NCBI GenBank assembly: GCA_004556875.1
Contig: SFFP01000007.1
Coordinates: 1-25,070, forward strand
Length of the DNA: 25,070 bases
Source: Ruminococcus flavefaciens
Lineage (GTDB): Bacteria > Bacillota_A > Clostridia > Oscillospirales > Ruminococcaceae
Reading direction: 5' to 3'
The position numbers were made by a program, and so were the translations under genes. Positions within the stretch are counted from its first letter, which is position 1, and each line of letters begins with the position of its first letter. The notes under the pieces are model-generated. The model was given only the letters and a program-made list of their open reading frames with translations, had not been told where the DNA came from and made no database searches. Below are positions 7,769-14,656 of the stretch, piece by piece.

Positions 7769-8779
7769 TCAGCCCTCCTTGATGAATTCAGCTAAAAGCT
7801 TAGCGGTCATTTCAACATCTCTGATGTCGATGACCTCAACGGGCGTGTGCATATTTCTCAGCGGTATGGAAACGGTGCAGGTCTTAGCACCGCACTTGTT
7901 CACTGAATAGCGGTCGGCGTTTGTTGATGTCAGACCGCTCATGACTTCCTTCTGATAGGGGATACCTGCTTTTTCGGCAGCCGCAATAAGGCTGTCGCTT
8001 ATTTCTCTTGAAAGTGAGGGCGAAAGTCCTATCATAGGACCTTTTCCGAGATATCCGCACTTGCTTTCATCTTCGCCTATAGCGTAAGCGAAGCTCACGT
8101 CCACAGCCAGTGCGATATCGGGGTCAATGGTGAAAGCGCCTATTTTAGTGCCTCTTTCACCTACCTCCTCCTGAGTTGAGAAGATAACGGTAACGTTGTA
8201 GGCGGTTTGCTGTCCCTGAAGGAGTTCAAGGGTATAGAGAAGTGATGCAACACCGCAGCGGTCATCGAGAGCGCCGCCTGTGATACGGTCTCCTATAAGC
8301 TGACGGCAGGAAACATCAAATGTGACTGTATCGCCGAGAGATATTACCTGATAAAGCTCGTCGCTTGTCATACCTGTGTCGATAGCGATATCCTCGATAC
8401 TGAGCACTTTACTGCTTCCGTTTGAAAGATGAGGCGGAACAGAGCATATAACGCCCTTGATATCCCTCTTTCCGTGTATCACGACAGGCTGAGCAGGCAG
8501 AAGTCTGCGGTCAATGCCGCCGATATTGCCCACTTTGACAAATCCTTCTTCGGTGATATTGGTAACGATAAAACCTATCTGGTCGATATGCGCATCAAGC
8601 ACCAGCGACGGCAGGTCTTCACGGTGTATTCCGAAATTTCCGATAACATTGCCGTTTATGACAGCGGCATCGGGACAGTATTCCCGCAGCAAAGACAAAG
8701 CCAAAGCTGCGGCATTCTCTTCATTTCCCGAAGCACCGTGAGACTCCGAGAGAGAGATGACGGTTTGTTTGATATCCAT
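7769..8779 (-). CDS. M42-family metallo-aminopeptidase (first copy of the pair)
   Basis: A 336-residue M42 peptidase. I take the ATG at 8779 (MDIKQTVISL) because AAGGAGC lies upstream; the longer in-frame start at 8866 would add 29 unrelated hydrophobic residues and overlap the preceding gene. Motifs: DAHIDQIGF (H64, D66), GALDDRCG (D172-D173), STQEEVGERG (E204-E205), AVDVSFA (D227), TSTNADRY, and RNMHTPVEV with the last metal His. It is clearly diverged from its neighbour, which has Glu in place of D227 and NDSGAIH in place of TNADRY, so the two are paralogues, perhaps with different substrate preferences or forming mixed complexes. It is transcribed just before the other copy. The 83-base gap from the small basic protein gene contains no evident terminator. 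Confidence 0.93.
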   Translation of the reverse strand: MDIKQTVISLSESHGASGNEENAAALALSLLREYCPDAAVINGNVIGNFGIHREDLPSLVLDAHIDQIGFIVTNITEEGFVKVGNIGGIDRRLLPAQPVVIHGKRDIKGVICSVPPHLSNGSSKVLSIEDIAIDTGMTSDELYQVISLGDTVTFDVSCRQLIGDRITGGALDDRCGVASLLYTLELLQGQQTAYNVTVIFSTQEEVGERGTKIGAFTIDPDIALAVDVSFAYAIGEDESKCGYLGKGPMIGLSPSLSREISDSLIAAAEKAGIPYQKEVMSGLTSTNADRYSVNKCGAKTCTVSIPLRNMHTPVEVIDIRDVEMTAKLLAEFIKEG

Positions 8780-8862
8780 TAAAAAGCTCCTTTCATAAGA
8801 TATTGTGGTCTTGGGGAAAAGATAAGATATACACATGAAAGAAAAAATACAGGCGCAAAGCG

Positions 8863-9072
8863 TCATTTCTTTTTCTTCTTCGCCTTATGTCTGAGCAGAA
8901 CGAGACCTGTGAGTGCTGCCGCTTTTACAGCAGTCTTTGCAACGTTCTTTATATCGGTCTTAGTCCTGATATTCTGAGGCACATCTTCTGTAACGCTGAG
9001 ATTGCCCTTGCCTGCGGTCTTCATAGAGCCGCCTTCGATATGTATCATTCCGAGATCCTTCTGAAATTCCAT
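8863..9072 (-). CDS. Small basic hypothetical protein
   Basis: A 69-residue protein of unknown function. The first half is polar (begins MEFQKDLGMIHIEGG). The second half has a short Ala/Leu-rich segment (KTAVKAAALTGLVLLRH) too weak to be called a membrane span with confidence, and it ends in a run of Lys (KAKKKKK). It begins one base after the trmB stop, with a GAGGA ribosome site overlapping the end of trmB, so it is almost certainly translated as part of that operon. I recognise no family. A peripheral membrane or RNA-binding role would fit the composition, but nothing shows it. Confidence 0.72.
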   Translation of the reverse strand: MEFQKDLGMIHIEGGSMKTAGKGNLSVTEDVPQNIRTKTDIKNVAKTAVKAAALTGLVLLRHKAKKKKK

Positions 9073-9073
9073 A

Positions 9074-9736
9074 TTAGTCCTCCCTGATCGGTTCAGCTAT
9101 GAGGAATTTTATCTTTTTGCCCTCATCAGAGAACATTTTCTCATGCTCGGTCACGAAATTTTCATAGGGACTTTTTGCATGGAGGTCGAAAGTCTTATAC
9201 TTTATTTTATAGCCTGCTTCCTCAAAGTATTCAAATGACTCCTCAAAAAGCTCGTCGTCATCGGTCTTGAACCAAAGCTCGCCTCTGAGGAATTTCTTGT
9301 AATTCACAAGCTGTCGTGTGTGGGTAAGGCGGCGCTTTTTGTGCTTTGCCTTTGGCCACGGGTTGCAGAAGTTGATATAGATACGGTCAGCGCGGTCGTT
9401 TTCATCCCATGCAAGCTCAAGGCGCTCGATATTCTGGATAGCTATGCGGACATTGTCGGGAGAAGCGTTCTTCTCTGCATATGCGGCTTCAAGCTTGCGT
9501 TTTGCGAGAACCAGCATTTCGTTTTTGATGTCCATAGCAATGAAGTTTACTTCGGGATGTGCAGGAGCTGCCTGCGATATGAAACCGCCCTTGCCGCAGC
9601 CAAGCTCAACATACAGCGGCTTGTCGGGGTCGTCGAAAAGGTCGCACCAGTGACCTATCTGCTTCTGCGGTTCATGTATATAAAACGGGCAGGCTTCAAG
9701 CTCAGGCTTTGCCCAGGGTTTATGACGAATTCTCAT
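9074..9736 (-). CDS. trmB: tRNA (guanine-N7-)-methyltransferase
   Basis: A 220-residue SAM-dependent enzyme that makes 7-methylguanosine at position 46 in the variable loop of tRNAs. The SAM-binding motif I is YVELGCGKGGFISQ near residues 42-55, followed by AMDIKNEMLVLAKRK. The family hallmark NPWPKAKHKKRRL near 127-139, and TEHEKMF toward the end, supply the tRNA-binding and catalytic residues. Length fits bacterial TrmB. GGAGG precedes the ATG. It is the first gene of a minus-strand operon that continues through the small protein, two M42 peptidases and a GNAT. Confidence 0.97.
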   Translation of the reverse strand: MRIRHKPWAKPELEACPFYIHEPQKQIGHWCDLFDDPDKPLYVELGCGKGGFISQAAPAHPEVNFIAMDIKNEMLVLAKRKLEAAYAEKNASPDNVRIAIQNIERLELAWDENDRADRIYINFCNPWPKAKHKKRRLTHTRQLVNYKKFLRGELWFKTDDDELFEESFEYFEEAGYKIKYKTFDLHAKSPYENFVTEHEKMFSDEGKKIKFLIAEPIRED

Positions 9737-9765
9737 AAATTACCTCCAAATGAATTCATAAAATA

Positions 9766-9794
9766 ATTATATCATATTTTACATCATAAATCAA
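9766..9794 (-). promoter_or_regulatory. Sigma-A promoter of the trmB operon
   Basis: On the minus strand TTGATT (9789-9794), a 17-base spacer and TATAAT (9766-9771), about 30 bases before the trmB start. Confidence 0.85.
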
Positions 9795-9840
9795 CGCTGC
9801 TGAGAAATATTTGTCATTTACTTTTTTAAGGGGGATTTGT

Positions 9841-9882
9841 GAAAAAAAGTCCGAAAACAGCTGTGAAAAGACTGCTTTCGGA
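9841..9882 (-). terminator. Terminator of the DUF6897-like gene
   Basis: Arms CCGAAAACAG (9851-9860) and CTGCTTTCGG (9872-9881) pair with one mismatch; on the minus strand they are followed by ACTTTTTTT (9842-9850). Confidence 0.85.
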
Positions 9883-9898
9883 GCGTTTATACGGTATT

Positions 9899-10087
9899 TT
9901 ATTTCTTTTTGAGGGGATATTCCTCTATACAGCTGACAAAGTCGCAGTTTACAAGCTGTTTTTTGCCCTTTCTGTCCTCTACCTCTATCCAGTTGTCTTC
10001 GATCTTTGTGATTGTACCCTCAGCAACTGAAGAATCGCCTGATATTATTACATTTTTGCCGATAAAAGTTTTGATAAGTTCATTCAT
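9899..10087 (-). CDS. Internal-start product: free DUF6897-like small protein
   Basis: A 62-residue product starting at MNELIKTFIGKNVIISGD inside the longer frame. GGAGG lies 7 bases before this ATG, as good as the site of the outer start. The product would be a soluble beta-rich domain without the hydrophobic and Arg-rich leader. Whether both forms, or only this one, are made cannot be decided from sequence; related small proteins that I remember begin at this Met, which favours this start. Confidence 0.6.
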   Translation of the reverse strand: MNELIKTFIGKNVIISGDSSVAEGTITKIEDNWIEVEDRKGKKQLVNCDFVSCIEEYPLKKK

Positions 10088-10219
10088 GGTGATGCCTCCG
10101 TTTGATCTTTTTCTTCGATTGTGTCTTGCTCTTCTGATCTGCCTCATCCTTCGAGCGTTGCTTGCAGGTATTATAAAGCAGCACAGTATGATTATAAACC
10201 ATAAATACCAAAATTGCAT
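9899..10219 (-). CDS. Small membrane-segment protein joined to a DUF6897-like domain
   Basis: A 106-residue reading frame. The start at 10219 (MQFWYLWFIIILCC) has a strong AAAGGAGG site; an earlier in-frame ATG at 10267 lacks one and sits at the predicted transcription start. Residues 1-18 are a hydrophobic, Trp-rich span, then a very basic stretch (RRMRQIRRARHNRRKR, residues 24-39). From residue 45 (MNELIKTFIGKNVII) follows a compact beta-rich domain of about 60 residues that looks like the small DUF6897 proteins of Clostridia, an Sm/SH3-like fold by its pattern (GTITKIEDNWIEVEDRKGKK). An internal ATG at 10087 has its own excellent ribosome site, so a free cytosolic domain is probably made as well. 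Function unknown; the gene is divergent from the pyr operon. Confidence 0.65.
   Translation of the reverse strand: MQFWYLWFIIILCCFIIPASNARRMRQIRRARHNRRKRSNGGITMNELIKTFIGKNVIISGDSSVAEGTITKIEDNWIEVEDRKGKKQLVNCDFVSCIEEYPLKKK
10087..10100 (-). promoter_or_regulatory. Internal ribosome binding site for the short DUF6897-like form
   Basis: Read on the minus strand: CGGAGGC, then 6 more bases, then ATG. It lies within codons for the Arg-rich linker of the longer frame (RSNGGIT). Confidence 0.7.
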
Positions 10220-10272
10220 AATATACCTCCTTTTCAGAAAGTTTTTGATATAAAGGTCTGTAGACATATTTT

Positions 10273-10301
10273 ATTATATCAGTATACAGGTAATTTGTCA
10301 A
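10273..10301 (-). promoter_or_regulatory. Sigma-A promoter of the DUF6897-like gene
   Basis: On the minus strand TTGACA (10296-10301), 17-base spacer, TATAAT (10273-10278). Its -35 box is 25 bases from the -35 box of the divergent pyr promoter. Confidence 0.87.
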
Positions 10302-10326
10302 TTGATAATAAAAATGCTGAAATCAC

Positions 10327-10355
10327 TGGACAAGTCGGAGAGTATGTGGTATAAT
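10327..10355 (+). promoter_or_regulatory. Sigma-A promoter of the pyr operon
   Basis: TGGACA (10327-10332), 17-base spacer, TATAAT (10350-10355). The start point near 10362 gives an attenuator leader of about 150 bases before pyrR. Confidence 0.88.
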
Positions 10356-10380
10356 AGATGTGTTCTTTGGAAACTACCCT

Positions 10381-10492
10381 TTAATCCGATCCCGTGAGGT
10401 CGGCAAGGCGCGTTCTTTGATACTATAACTATGTACTATGATATAGCTATAACTATAAGTATGCTCCCTGCCGCGCGGGGAGCATTTTTTGT
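10381..10492 (+). promoter_or_regulatory. PyrR-responsive transcription attenuator
   Basis: The leader contains a PyrR-binding hairpin: CCGA-TCCCGTGAGG-TCGG at 10386-10403 followed by CAAGG, matching the conserved purine-rich loop of pyr anti-antiterminators. An AT-rich stretch with imperfect inverted repeats follows (10421-10463), and may form the antiterminator. A terminator with stem TGCTCCC / GGGGAGCA and a run of T closes at 10462-10490. By analogy with Bacillus, UMP-bound PyrR stabilises the first hairpin, so the terminator forms when pyrimidines are plentiful. Part of the 3' flank (GGCAAGG) can pair with CCTGCC of the terminator arm, as an antiterminator would need. Confidence 0.85.
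10461..10492 (+). terminator. Intrinsic terminator within the pyr leader
   Basis: TGCTCCC (10462-10468) pairs with GGGGAGCA (10477-10484), allowing one wobble, followed by TTTTTTGTTT. It lies before the pyrR ribosome site and is the switchable element of the attenuator. Confidence 0.88.
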
Positions 10493-10509
10493 TTGAAAGG
10501 AGAGCCTGT

Positions 10510-11031
10510 ATGGAGACAAAACGCATTATCATGGACGATAAGGCGGTCAACCGCGCCATAGCACGAATTTCCTATGAGATAATCGAGCATAACAAGGGCA
10601 CGGAGGATCTCTGTATCGTGGGTATTTTCTCGAGAGGAGTCCCTATAGGCAGACGCATCGCCGCTAAGCTCTCAGAGCTTGAAAAGAACGATGTGCCTTT
10701 CGGTGCGCTTGATATAACTCCCTACCGCGACGACAGCCGTTCGGCAGGTGAGGACGAAAAGACCGATATTCCTTTCGATATAACAGACAAGAACGTAGTC
10801 ATCGTTGACGACGTTATATTTACGGGAAGAAGCTCGCGCGCTGCCATAGACGCTCTTATAAAGCGCGGCAGACCGCGTAATATACAGCTTGCAGTGCTTG
10901 TAGACCGCGGACACAGAGAACTTCCCATACGCCCCGACTATGTGGGCAAAAATCTTCCCACCTCACACAGCGAGGTGGTAAAGGTCTCTGCAATGGAGAT
11001 CGACGGCAGCGACGGAGTTGCCATATACTGA
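10510..11031 (+). CDS. pyrR: Pyrimidine operon attenuation protein / uracil phosphoribosyltransferase
   Basis: A 173-residue RNA-binding regulator that senses UMP/UTP and binds pyr leader RNA; family members also convert uracil and PRPP to UMP. The PRPP-binding signature VVIVDDVIFTGRSS is at residues 96-109 and the type I phosphoribosyltransferase fold is complete. The conserved SRGVPIGRRIA and DITPYRDD segments are present. The start at 10510 has GAAAGGAG upstream; an in-frame ATG at 10489 overlaps the T-run of the terminator and is rejected. It is first in the operon and lies directly after its own RNA target, as in Bacillus and many Firmicutes, which supports autoregulation. Confidence 0.97.
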   Translation: METKRIIMDDKAVNRAIARISYEIIEHNKGTEDLCIVGIFSRGVPIGRRIAAKLSELEKNDVPFGALDITPYRDDSRSAGEDEKTDIPFDITDKNVVIVDDVIFTGRSSRAAIDALIKRGRPRNIQLAVLVDRGHRELPIRPDYVGKNLPTSHSEVVKVSAMEIDGSDGVAIY

Positions 11032-11063
11032 ACCACTATTCATAATACGAAAGCGAGGTAATT

Positions 11064-12341
11064 ATGTCTCAGATCCTTATCAAGAATATCCGCGCGGTGG
11101 ATACCGAAACGGATATGACCACAGACGTACTCATCAGCGGCGGTAAAATCGCAAAGCTCGGAGAGAATATCTCCGCAGAAGCCGATCAGGTCATAGACGG
11201 CACAGGTCTTGTGCTCATGCCTTCTATATTTGATATGCACGTACATTTCCGCGATCCCGGCTTTACTTATAAAGAGGACGTTCTCACAGGCTGTGCGGCA
11301 GCGCTTGCAGGCGGTGTTACAGGAGTTCTTGCAATGCCTAACACAAAGCCGCCCTGCGATACTCCCGAGACCATAAGATATATTATCGAAAAGGCTGAGG
11401 GAACAGGCGTTGAGGTGTATCCCGTCGGCTGCATAACAAACGGCATGAGCGGAAACGGTCTTTGCGACTATGATGCTCTTAAAGCCGCAGGCTGCATATG
11501 TATATCAGATGACGGCAGACCTGTTGAGAATGCGGAGATGATGAGGAAGGCACTGGAGCTTTCCAATGAAAACGGACTGCTCGTGGCTTCACACTGTGAG
11601 GACCTGAGTATAATAAACGGCGGTATCATGAACAAGGGCGAGACCTCTGAAAAGCTTGGCGTTAAAGGTATGGACAGAGCTTCTGAGGACTATATCACTG
11701 CCCGTGAGATGATACTTGCCTCATCTGTGAATGCGCGTATACATATCTGCCATGTCTCCACAGAGGGCTGTGCAGCGATGATACGCTTTGCAAAGTCAAG
11801 GGGCGTAAAAGTCACCTGTGAGACTGCTCCTCATTACTTCATGCTGACGGATAAGCTCCTTGAAAAGCGCGATGCGGATTACCGCATGAATCCGCCGCTG
11901 AGAACTCCCGATGACGTTAAGGCTATCATCGAGGCTGTCAAGGACGGCACTATCGACTGCATAATCACAGACCATGCTCCTCACGCTGCTGAGGAAAAGG
12001 CAGATTTTGAAAAAGCTCCCAACGGAGTTGTTGGACTTGAGACCTCACTTGCAGCAACTCTCACAGCACTCTACCACACAGGCGAGATAGACCTGCACAG
12101 AGTCGTTGAGCTTATGTGCGTAAATCCGCGAAAGCTGCTTGGACTTGATGTTCCTGCGATAAAAGAGGGAAGCACTGCTGACCTGCTTATCGCTGACATA
12201 AATAAAAAATGGACAGTTGAACCCGAAAAGCTCCACTCAAAGTCACATAATACCGTGTTCAAGGGCATGGAGCTTACAGGAAAGCCTCTCGTTACCATAT
12301 CAAAGGGCGAGATACGCTTTGATGCAAGAAACGATAAATAA
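11064..12341 (+). CDS. pyrC: Dihydroorotase (class I)
   Basis: A 425-residue zinc amidohydrolase that cyclises carbamoyl aspartate to dihydroorotate, the third step of UMP synthesis. Metal-binding residues are visible: DMHVHFRDPG (H59, H61), SHCED (H177), HICHVS (H227, H230) and TDHAPH (D303, with H304 and H307). The substrate-binding NPPLRT and MPNTKPP segments are present. Length and motif set match class I, the stand-alone form of Gram-positive bacteria. It starts 33 bases after pyrR with GAGG upstream and is followed after 16 bases by pyrF, so it is co-transcribed under the PyrR attenuator. Confidence 0.97.
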   Translation: MSQILIKNIRAVDTETDMTTDVLISGGKIAKLGENISAEADQVIDGTGLVLMPSIFDMHVHFRDPGFTYKEDVLTGCAAALAGGVTGVLAMPNTKPPCDTPETIRYIIEKAEGTGVEVYPVGCITNGMSGNGLCDYDALKAAGCICISDDGRPVENAEMMRKALELSNENGLLVASHCEDLSIINGGIMNKGETSEKLGVKGMDRASEDYITAREMILASSVNARIHICHVSTEGCAAMIRFAKSRGVKVTCETAPHYFMLTDKLLEKRDADYRMNPPLRTPDDVKAIIEAVKDGTIDCIITDHAPHAAEEKADFEKAPNGVVGLETSLAATLTALYHTGEIDLHRVVELMCVNPRKLLGLDVPAIKEGSTADLLIADINKKWTVEPEKLHSKSHNTVFKGMELTGKPLVTISKGEIRFDARNDK

Positions 12342-12357
12342 TTAAGGAGGAAATGAT

Positions 12358-13284
12358 ATGTCATTTGACAGACTCATTGAAAAGATAATCGAACTCAAAA
12401 ACCCTACAGTGGTAGGTCTTGACCCTAAGCTGGAATATGTTCCTGAGTTTATTCAGCGCCGCTACCTCGACAGCGACGGCTGGACATTAAAGGCTGCTGC
12501 AAAGGCGATTTTTGACTTCAATCAGGCTATAATAGATGAGATACACGATATCGTGCCTGCTATCAAGCCGCAGGCTGCTTACTATGAGATGTACGGTCAC
12601 TACGGTATCAGAACTCTCGAAAAGACTATCCGCTATGCAAAGCTCAACGGTATGTTCGTTATGACAGACGGCAAGCGCAACGACATCGGTGCTACTATGG
12701 AGGCTTACTCCAATGCACACCTCGGTGTTACATCTGTGGGTGAGAACGATATCGAAGCCTTCGGTGCTGACGCTCTCACAGTAAACGGCTATCTCGGCAC
12801 AGACGGTATCGAGCCTCTTCTCAAAGTCTGCCGCGACCGTGACAAGGGCATATTCGTTCTTGTTAAGACTTCCAACCCTTCATCGGGTGAACTTCAGGAT
12901 ATGAAGCTTGCTGACGGACGCACTATCTATGAGTGCATGGGCGATATGTGCGAGAAGTGGGGCGAAGATACACGCGGAAAGTTCGGGTATTCCGCAGTAG
13001 GCGCAGTTGTAGGCGCTACATATCCCGAAATGCTCACAGAGCTGAGAAAGAGACTTCCTCATACAATGTTCCTTGTGCCCGGCTACGGCGCACAGGGCGG
13101 CGGAGCAGAAGGTCTGAAGGGCGGCTTTGACGAGAACGGTCTCGGAGCTATCGTAAACTCTTCACGCGCAGTTATGTGTGCGTACAAGAAGGAAGGCTGC
13201 GATGAGCGCGACTTCGCAAAGGCTGCAAGAAGAGAAGTTATCCGCATGAGAGATGACATCTGCCAGTATATTAACTTGAAGTAA
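12358..13284 (+). CDS. pyrF: Orotidine-5'-phosphate decarboxylase (long form, type 2)
   Basis: A 308-residue cytosolic enzyme that decarboxylates OMP to UMP, the last step of the pathway. It belongs to the longer subfamily (about 270-310 residues), not the roughly 230-residue E. coli form. The catalytic Asp-Lys-x-x-Asp element appears as TDGKRNDIGATM with D104, K106 and D109. VVGLDPKLEYVP near the N-terminus and VPGYGAQGG near the C-terminus form the barrel ends and phosphate-binding loop. AAGGAGG lies before the ATG. The preceding pyrC stop is 16 bases away. Confidence 0.96.
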   Translation: MSFDRLIEKIIELKNPTVVGLDPKLEYVPEFIQRRYLDSDGWTLKAAAKAIFDFNQAIIDEIHDIVPAIKPQAAYYEMYGHYGIRTLEKTIRYAKLNGMFVMTDGKRNDIGATMEAYSNAHLGVTSVGENDIEAFGADALTVNGYLGTDGIEPLLKVCRDRDKGIFVLVKTSNPSSGELQDMKLADGRTIYECMGDMCEKWGEDTRGKFGYSAVGAVVGATYPEMLTELRKRLPHTMFLVPGYGAQGGGAEGLKGGFDENGLGAIVNSSRAVMCAYKKEGCDERDFAKAARREVIRMRDDICQYINLK

Positions 13285-13455
13285 GTACAGCACAGCAGGG
13301 GACGGCGTTCCGTTTCCTAATATAAATCATTGTTACCTTGTTTGCTGTACAATGGCGTTCAGCAAAAGATAATACACCGCAAACATAAGCTGCCGTGAGA
13401 ATATGAGCGGCAGCATGGATAGGGTGCGCAGGCTCTGCGCAAGGAGGAATTTACA
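13285..13455 (+). other. pyrF-carA intergenic region with several hairpins
   Basis: Three perfect inverted repeats: GTACAGCA (13285-13292) with TGCTGTAC (13343-13350); GCTGCCG (13389-13395) with CGGCAGC (13408-13414); and TGCGCAG (13425-13431) with CTGCGCA (13435-13441). The last has a 3-base loop and abuts the carA ribosome site AAGGAGG (13441-13447). None has a U-run, and I see neither a second PyrR site nor a good promoter. Possible roles are RNA processing, stability or control of carA translation. Confidence 0.55.
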
Positions 13456-14553
13456 ATGTCATTATTCAACATGGGCGAAAAAGCTTATCTTATGCTCGCT
13501 GACGGACAGGTGTTCGAGGGCAGAAGCTTTGGCGCAAAAGGCACGGTCATAGGTGAAGTTGTTTTCACCACGGGAGTTACAGGCTATCAGGAGACTCTCA
13601 CAGACCCAAGCTACTACGGACAGATAGTCACACAGACCTTTCCGCTTATCGGAAACTACGGTGTGAACTCACAGGACAACGAGTCCGCAAAGTCCTATGT
13701 GTCGGGTTATATCGTAAGGGAGTGGTGCAATGCTCCCTCAAACTTCCGCTGTGAGGGAAATATCAACGACTTCCTCAAAGACCATAATATCGTCGGTATC
13801 AATAACATCGACACTCGCCGCCTTACACGTATAATCCGTGAGGTAGGAGTTATGAACGGCGTTATTACTACCGAGGACGTTTATGCAAAGAAGGAAGAGC
13901 TTCTCGAAAAGGTACGCGCTTTCACAGTAAAGGACGCTGTAAAGGCAGTTACCAACACAGAAACTCTTACATATGAGCCTGAGGAAAAGAAGCTCCGCGT
14001 GGCACTGTTCGATTTCGGCTATAAGCGCAATATCAGACAGGAGCTTTTAAAGCGCGGCTGTGAAGTTGTGGTCGTACCTGCGTACACTACAGCGGCTGAG
14101 ATAAAGGAGCTTGCTCCCGACGGTATCATGTTCTCAAACGGCCCCGGAGACCCTGCCGAAAATGTTGAAATAATCGAAAATATCAAGGAGATACAGAAGC
14201 TTGGCATACCGATATTCGGTATCTGTCTCGGACATCAGCTCATGGCTCTTGCCAACGGCGGAAAGACCGAGAAGCTGAAATACGGTCACAGAGGTGCTAA
14301 TCAGCCTGTTATCGACCTTGAAAGCGGACTTACCTACGTTACCAGCCAGAACCACGGCTATGCAGTTGTAGGTGACAGCATTGACCCGTCAGTCGGTCAT
14401 GTTTCCCATATAAACGCAAACGACAAGACCTGTGAGGGCATACACTATACCTCAGTCAACGCCAGAACAGTTCAGTTCCACCCCGAAGCGCACGGCGGAC
14501 CGCTGGACACATCTTATCTGTTTGACGAATTCGTAAAAACAATGGAGAATTGA
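13456..14553 (+). CDS. carA: Carbamoyl-phosphate synthase small (glutaminase) subunit
   Basis: A 365-residue subunit that hydrolyses glutamine and passes ammonia to CarB. The N-terminal CPSase domain covers about residues 9-140 (VFTTGVTGYQETLTDPSYYGQ). The C-terminal class I glutamine amidotransferase domain, about 190-360, has the nucleophile C257 in FGICLGHQL and the H342-P-E344 pair in VQFHPEAHGGP. All catalytic residues are present. AAGGAGG precedes the ATG. Oddly, the last codons (T-M-E-N-stop) lie inside the left arm of a repeat element at 14541-14643, so the native C-terminus was probably altered by a few residues. Confidence 0.97.
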   Translation: MSLFNMGEKAYLMLADGQVFEGRSFGAKGTVIGEVVFTTGVTGYQETLTDPSYYGQIVTQTFPLIGNYGVNSQDNESAKSYVSGYIVREWCNAPSNFRCEGNINDFLKDHNIVGINNIDTRRLTRIIREVGVMNGVITTEDVYAKKEELLEKVRAFTVKDAVKAVTNTETLTYEPEEKKLRVALFDFGYKRNIRQELLKRGCEVVVVPAYTTAAEIKELAPDGIMFSNGPGDPAENVEIIENIKEIQKLGIPIFGICLGHQLMALANGGKTEKLKYGHRGANQPVIDLESGLTYVTSQNHGYAVVGDSIDPSVGHVSHINANDKTCEGIHYTSVNARTVQFHPEAHGGPLDTSYLFDEFVKTMEN

Positions 14554-14643
14554 GAATGGAGAATGGAGAATTAAAAATCAGTCGGCAAAGCTGACACAGC
14601 AATTCTCATTTTTTCAATTCTAAATTCTCAATTCTAAATATTC
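14541..14643. repeat. Imperfect inverted-repeat (MITE-like) element between carA and carB
   Basis: The left arm (14541-14572) is built of GAGAAT units (AATGGAGAATTGAGAATGG and so on). The right arm (14601-14643) is its imperfect inverse (AATTCTCA, CAATTCT, AAATTCTCAATTCT). A small hairpin GTCGGC-AAA-GCTGAC lies at 14581-14595. The element occupies the whole gap: it supplies the carA stop codon on the left and ends immediately before the carB ribosome site GGAGG on the right. It encodes no protein. Similar GAGAATTGAGAATGG runs are, from memory, dispersed repeats in gut Firmicutes; only one copy is in this window. Confidence 0.7.
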
Positions 14644-14656
14644 GGAGGTAAATAGT

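Noticed and set aside
8780..8866. Upstream extension of the first M42 peptidase as a membrane anchor
   Set aside because: The hydrophobic 29 residues come from the gap and overlap the preceding gene; a good ribosome site marks the later ATG.
10080..10301. A 73-codon minus-strand frame (begins MTNYLYTDIIKYVYR)
   Set aside because: It begins on the -35 box of the local promoter, ahead of the predicted transcript start, and is in a different frame from the better supported small gene.
13320..13352. Possible promoter before carA (TTGTTA ... TACAAT)
   Set aside because: The spacer is only 12 bases and the TACAAT is part of an inverted repeat; read-through from the pyr promoter is the simpler explanation.
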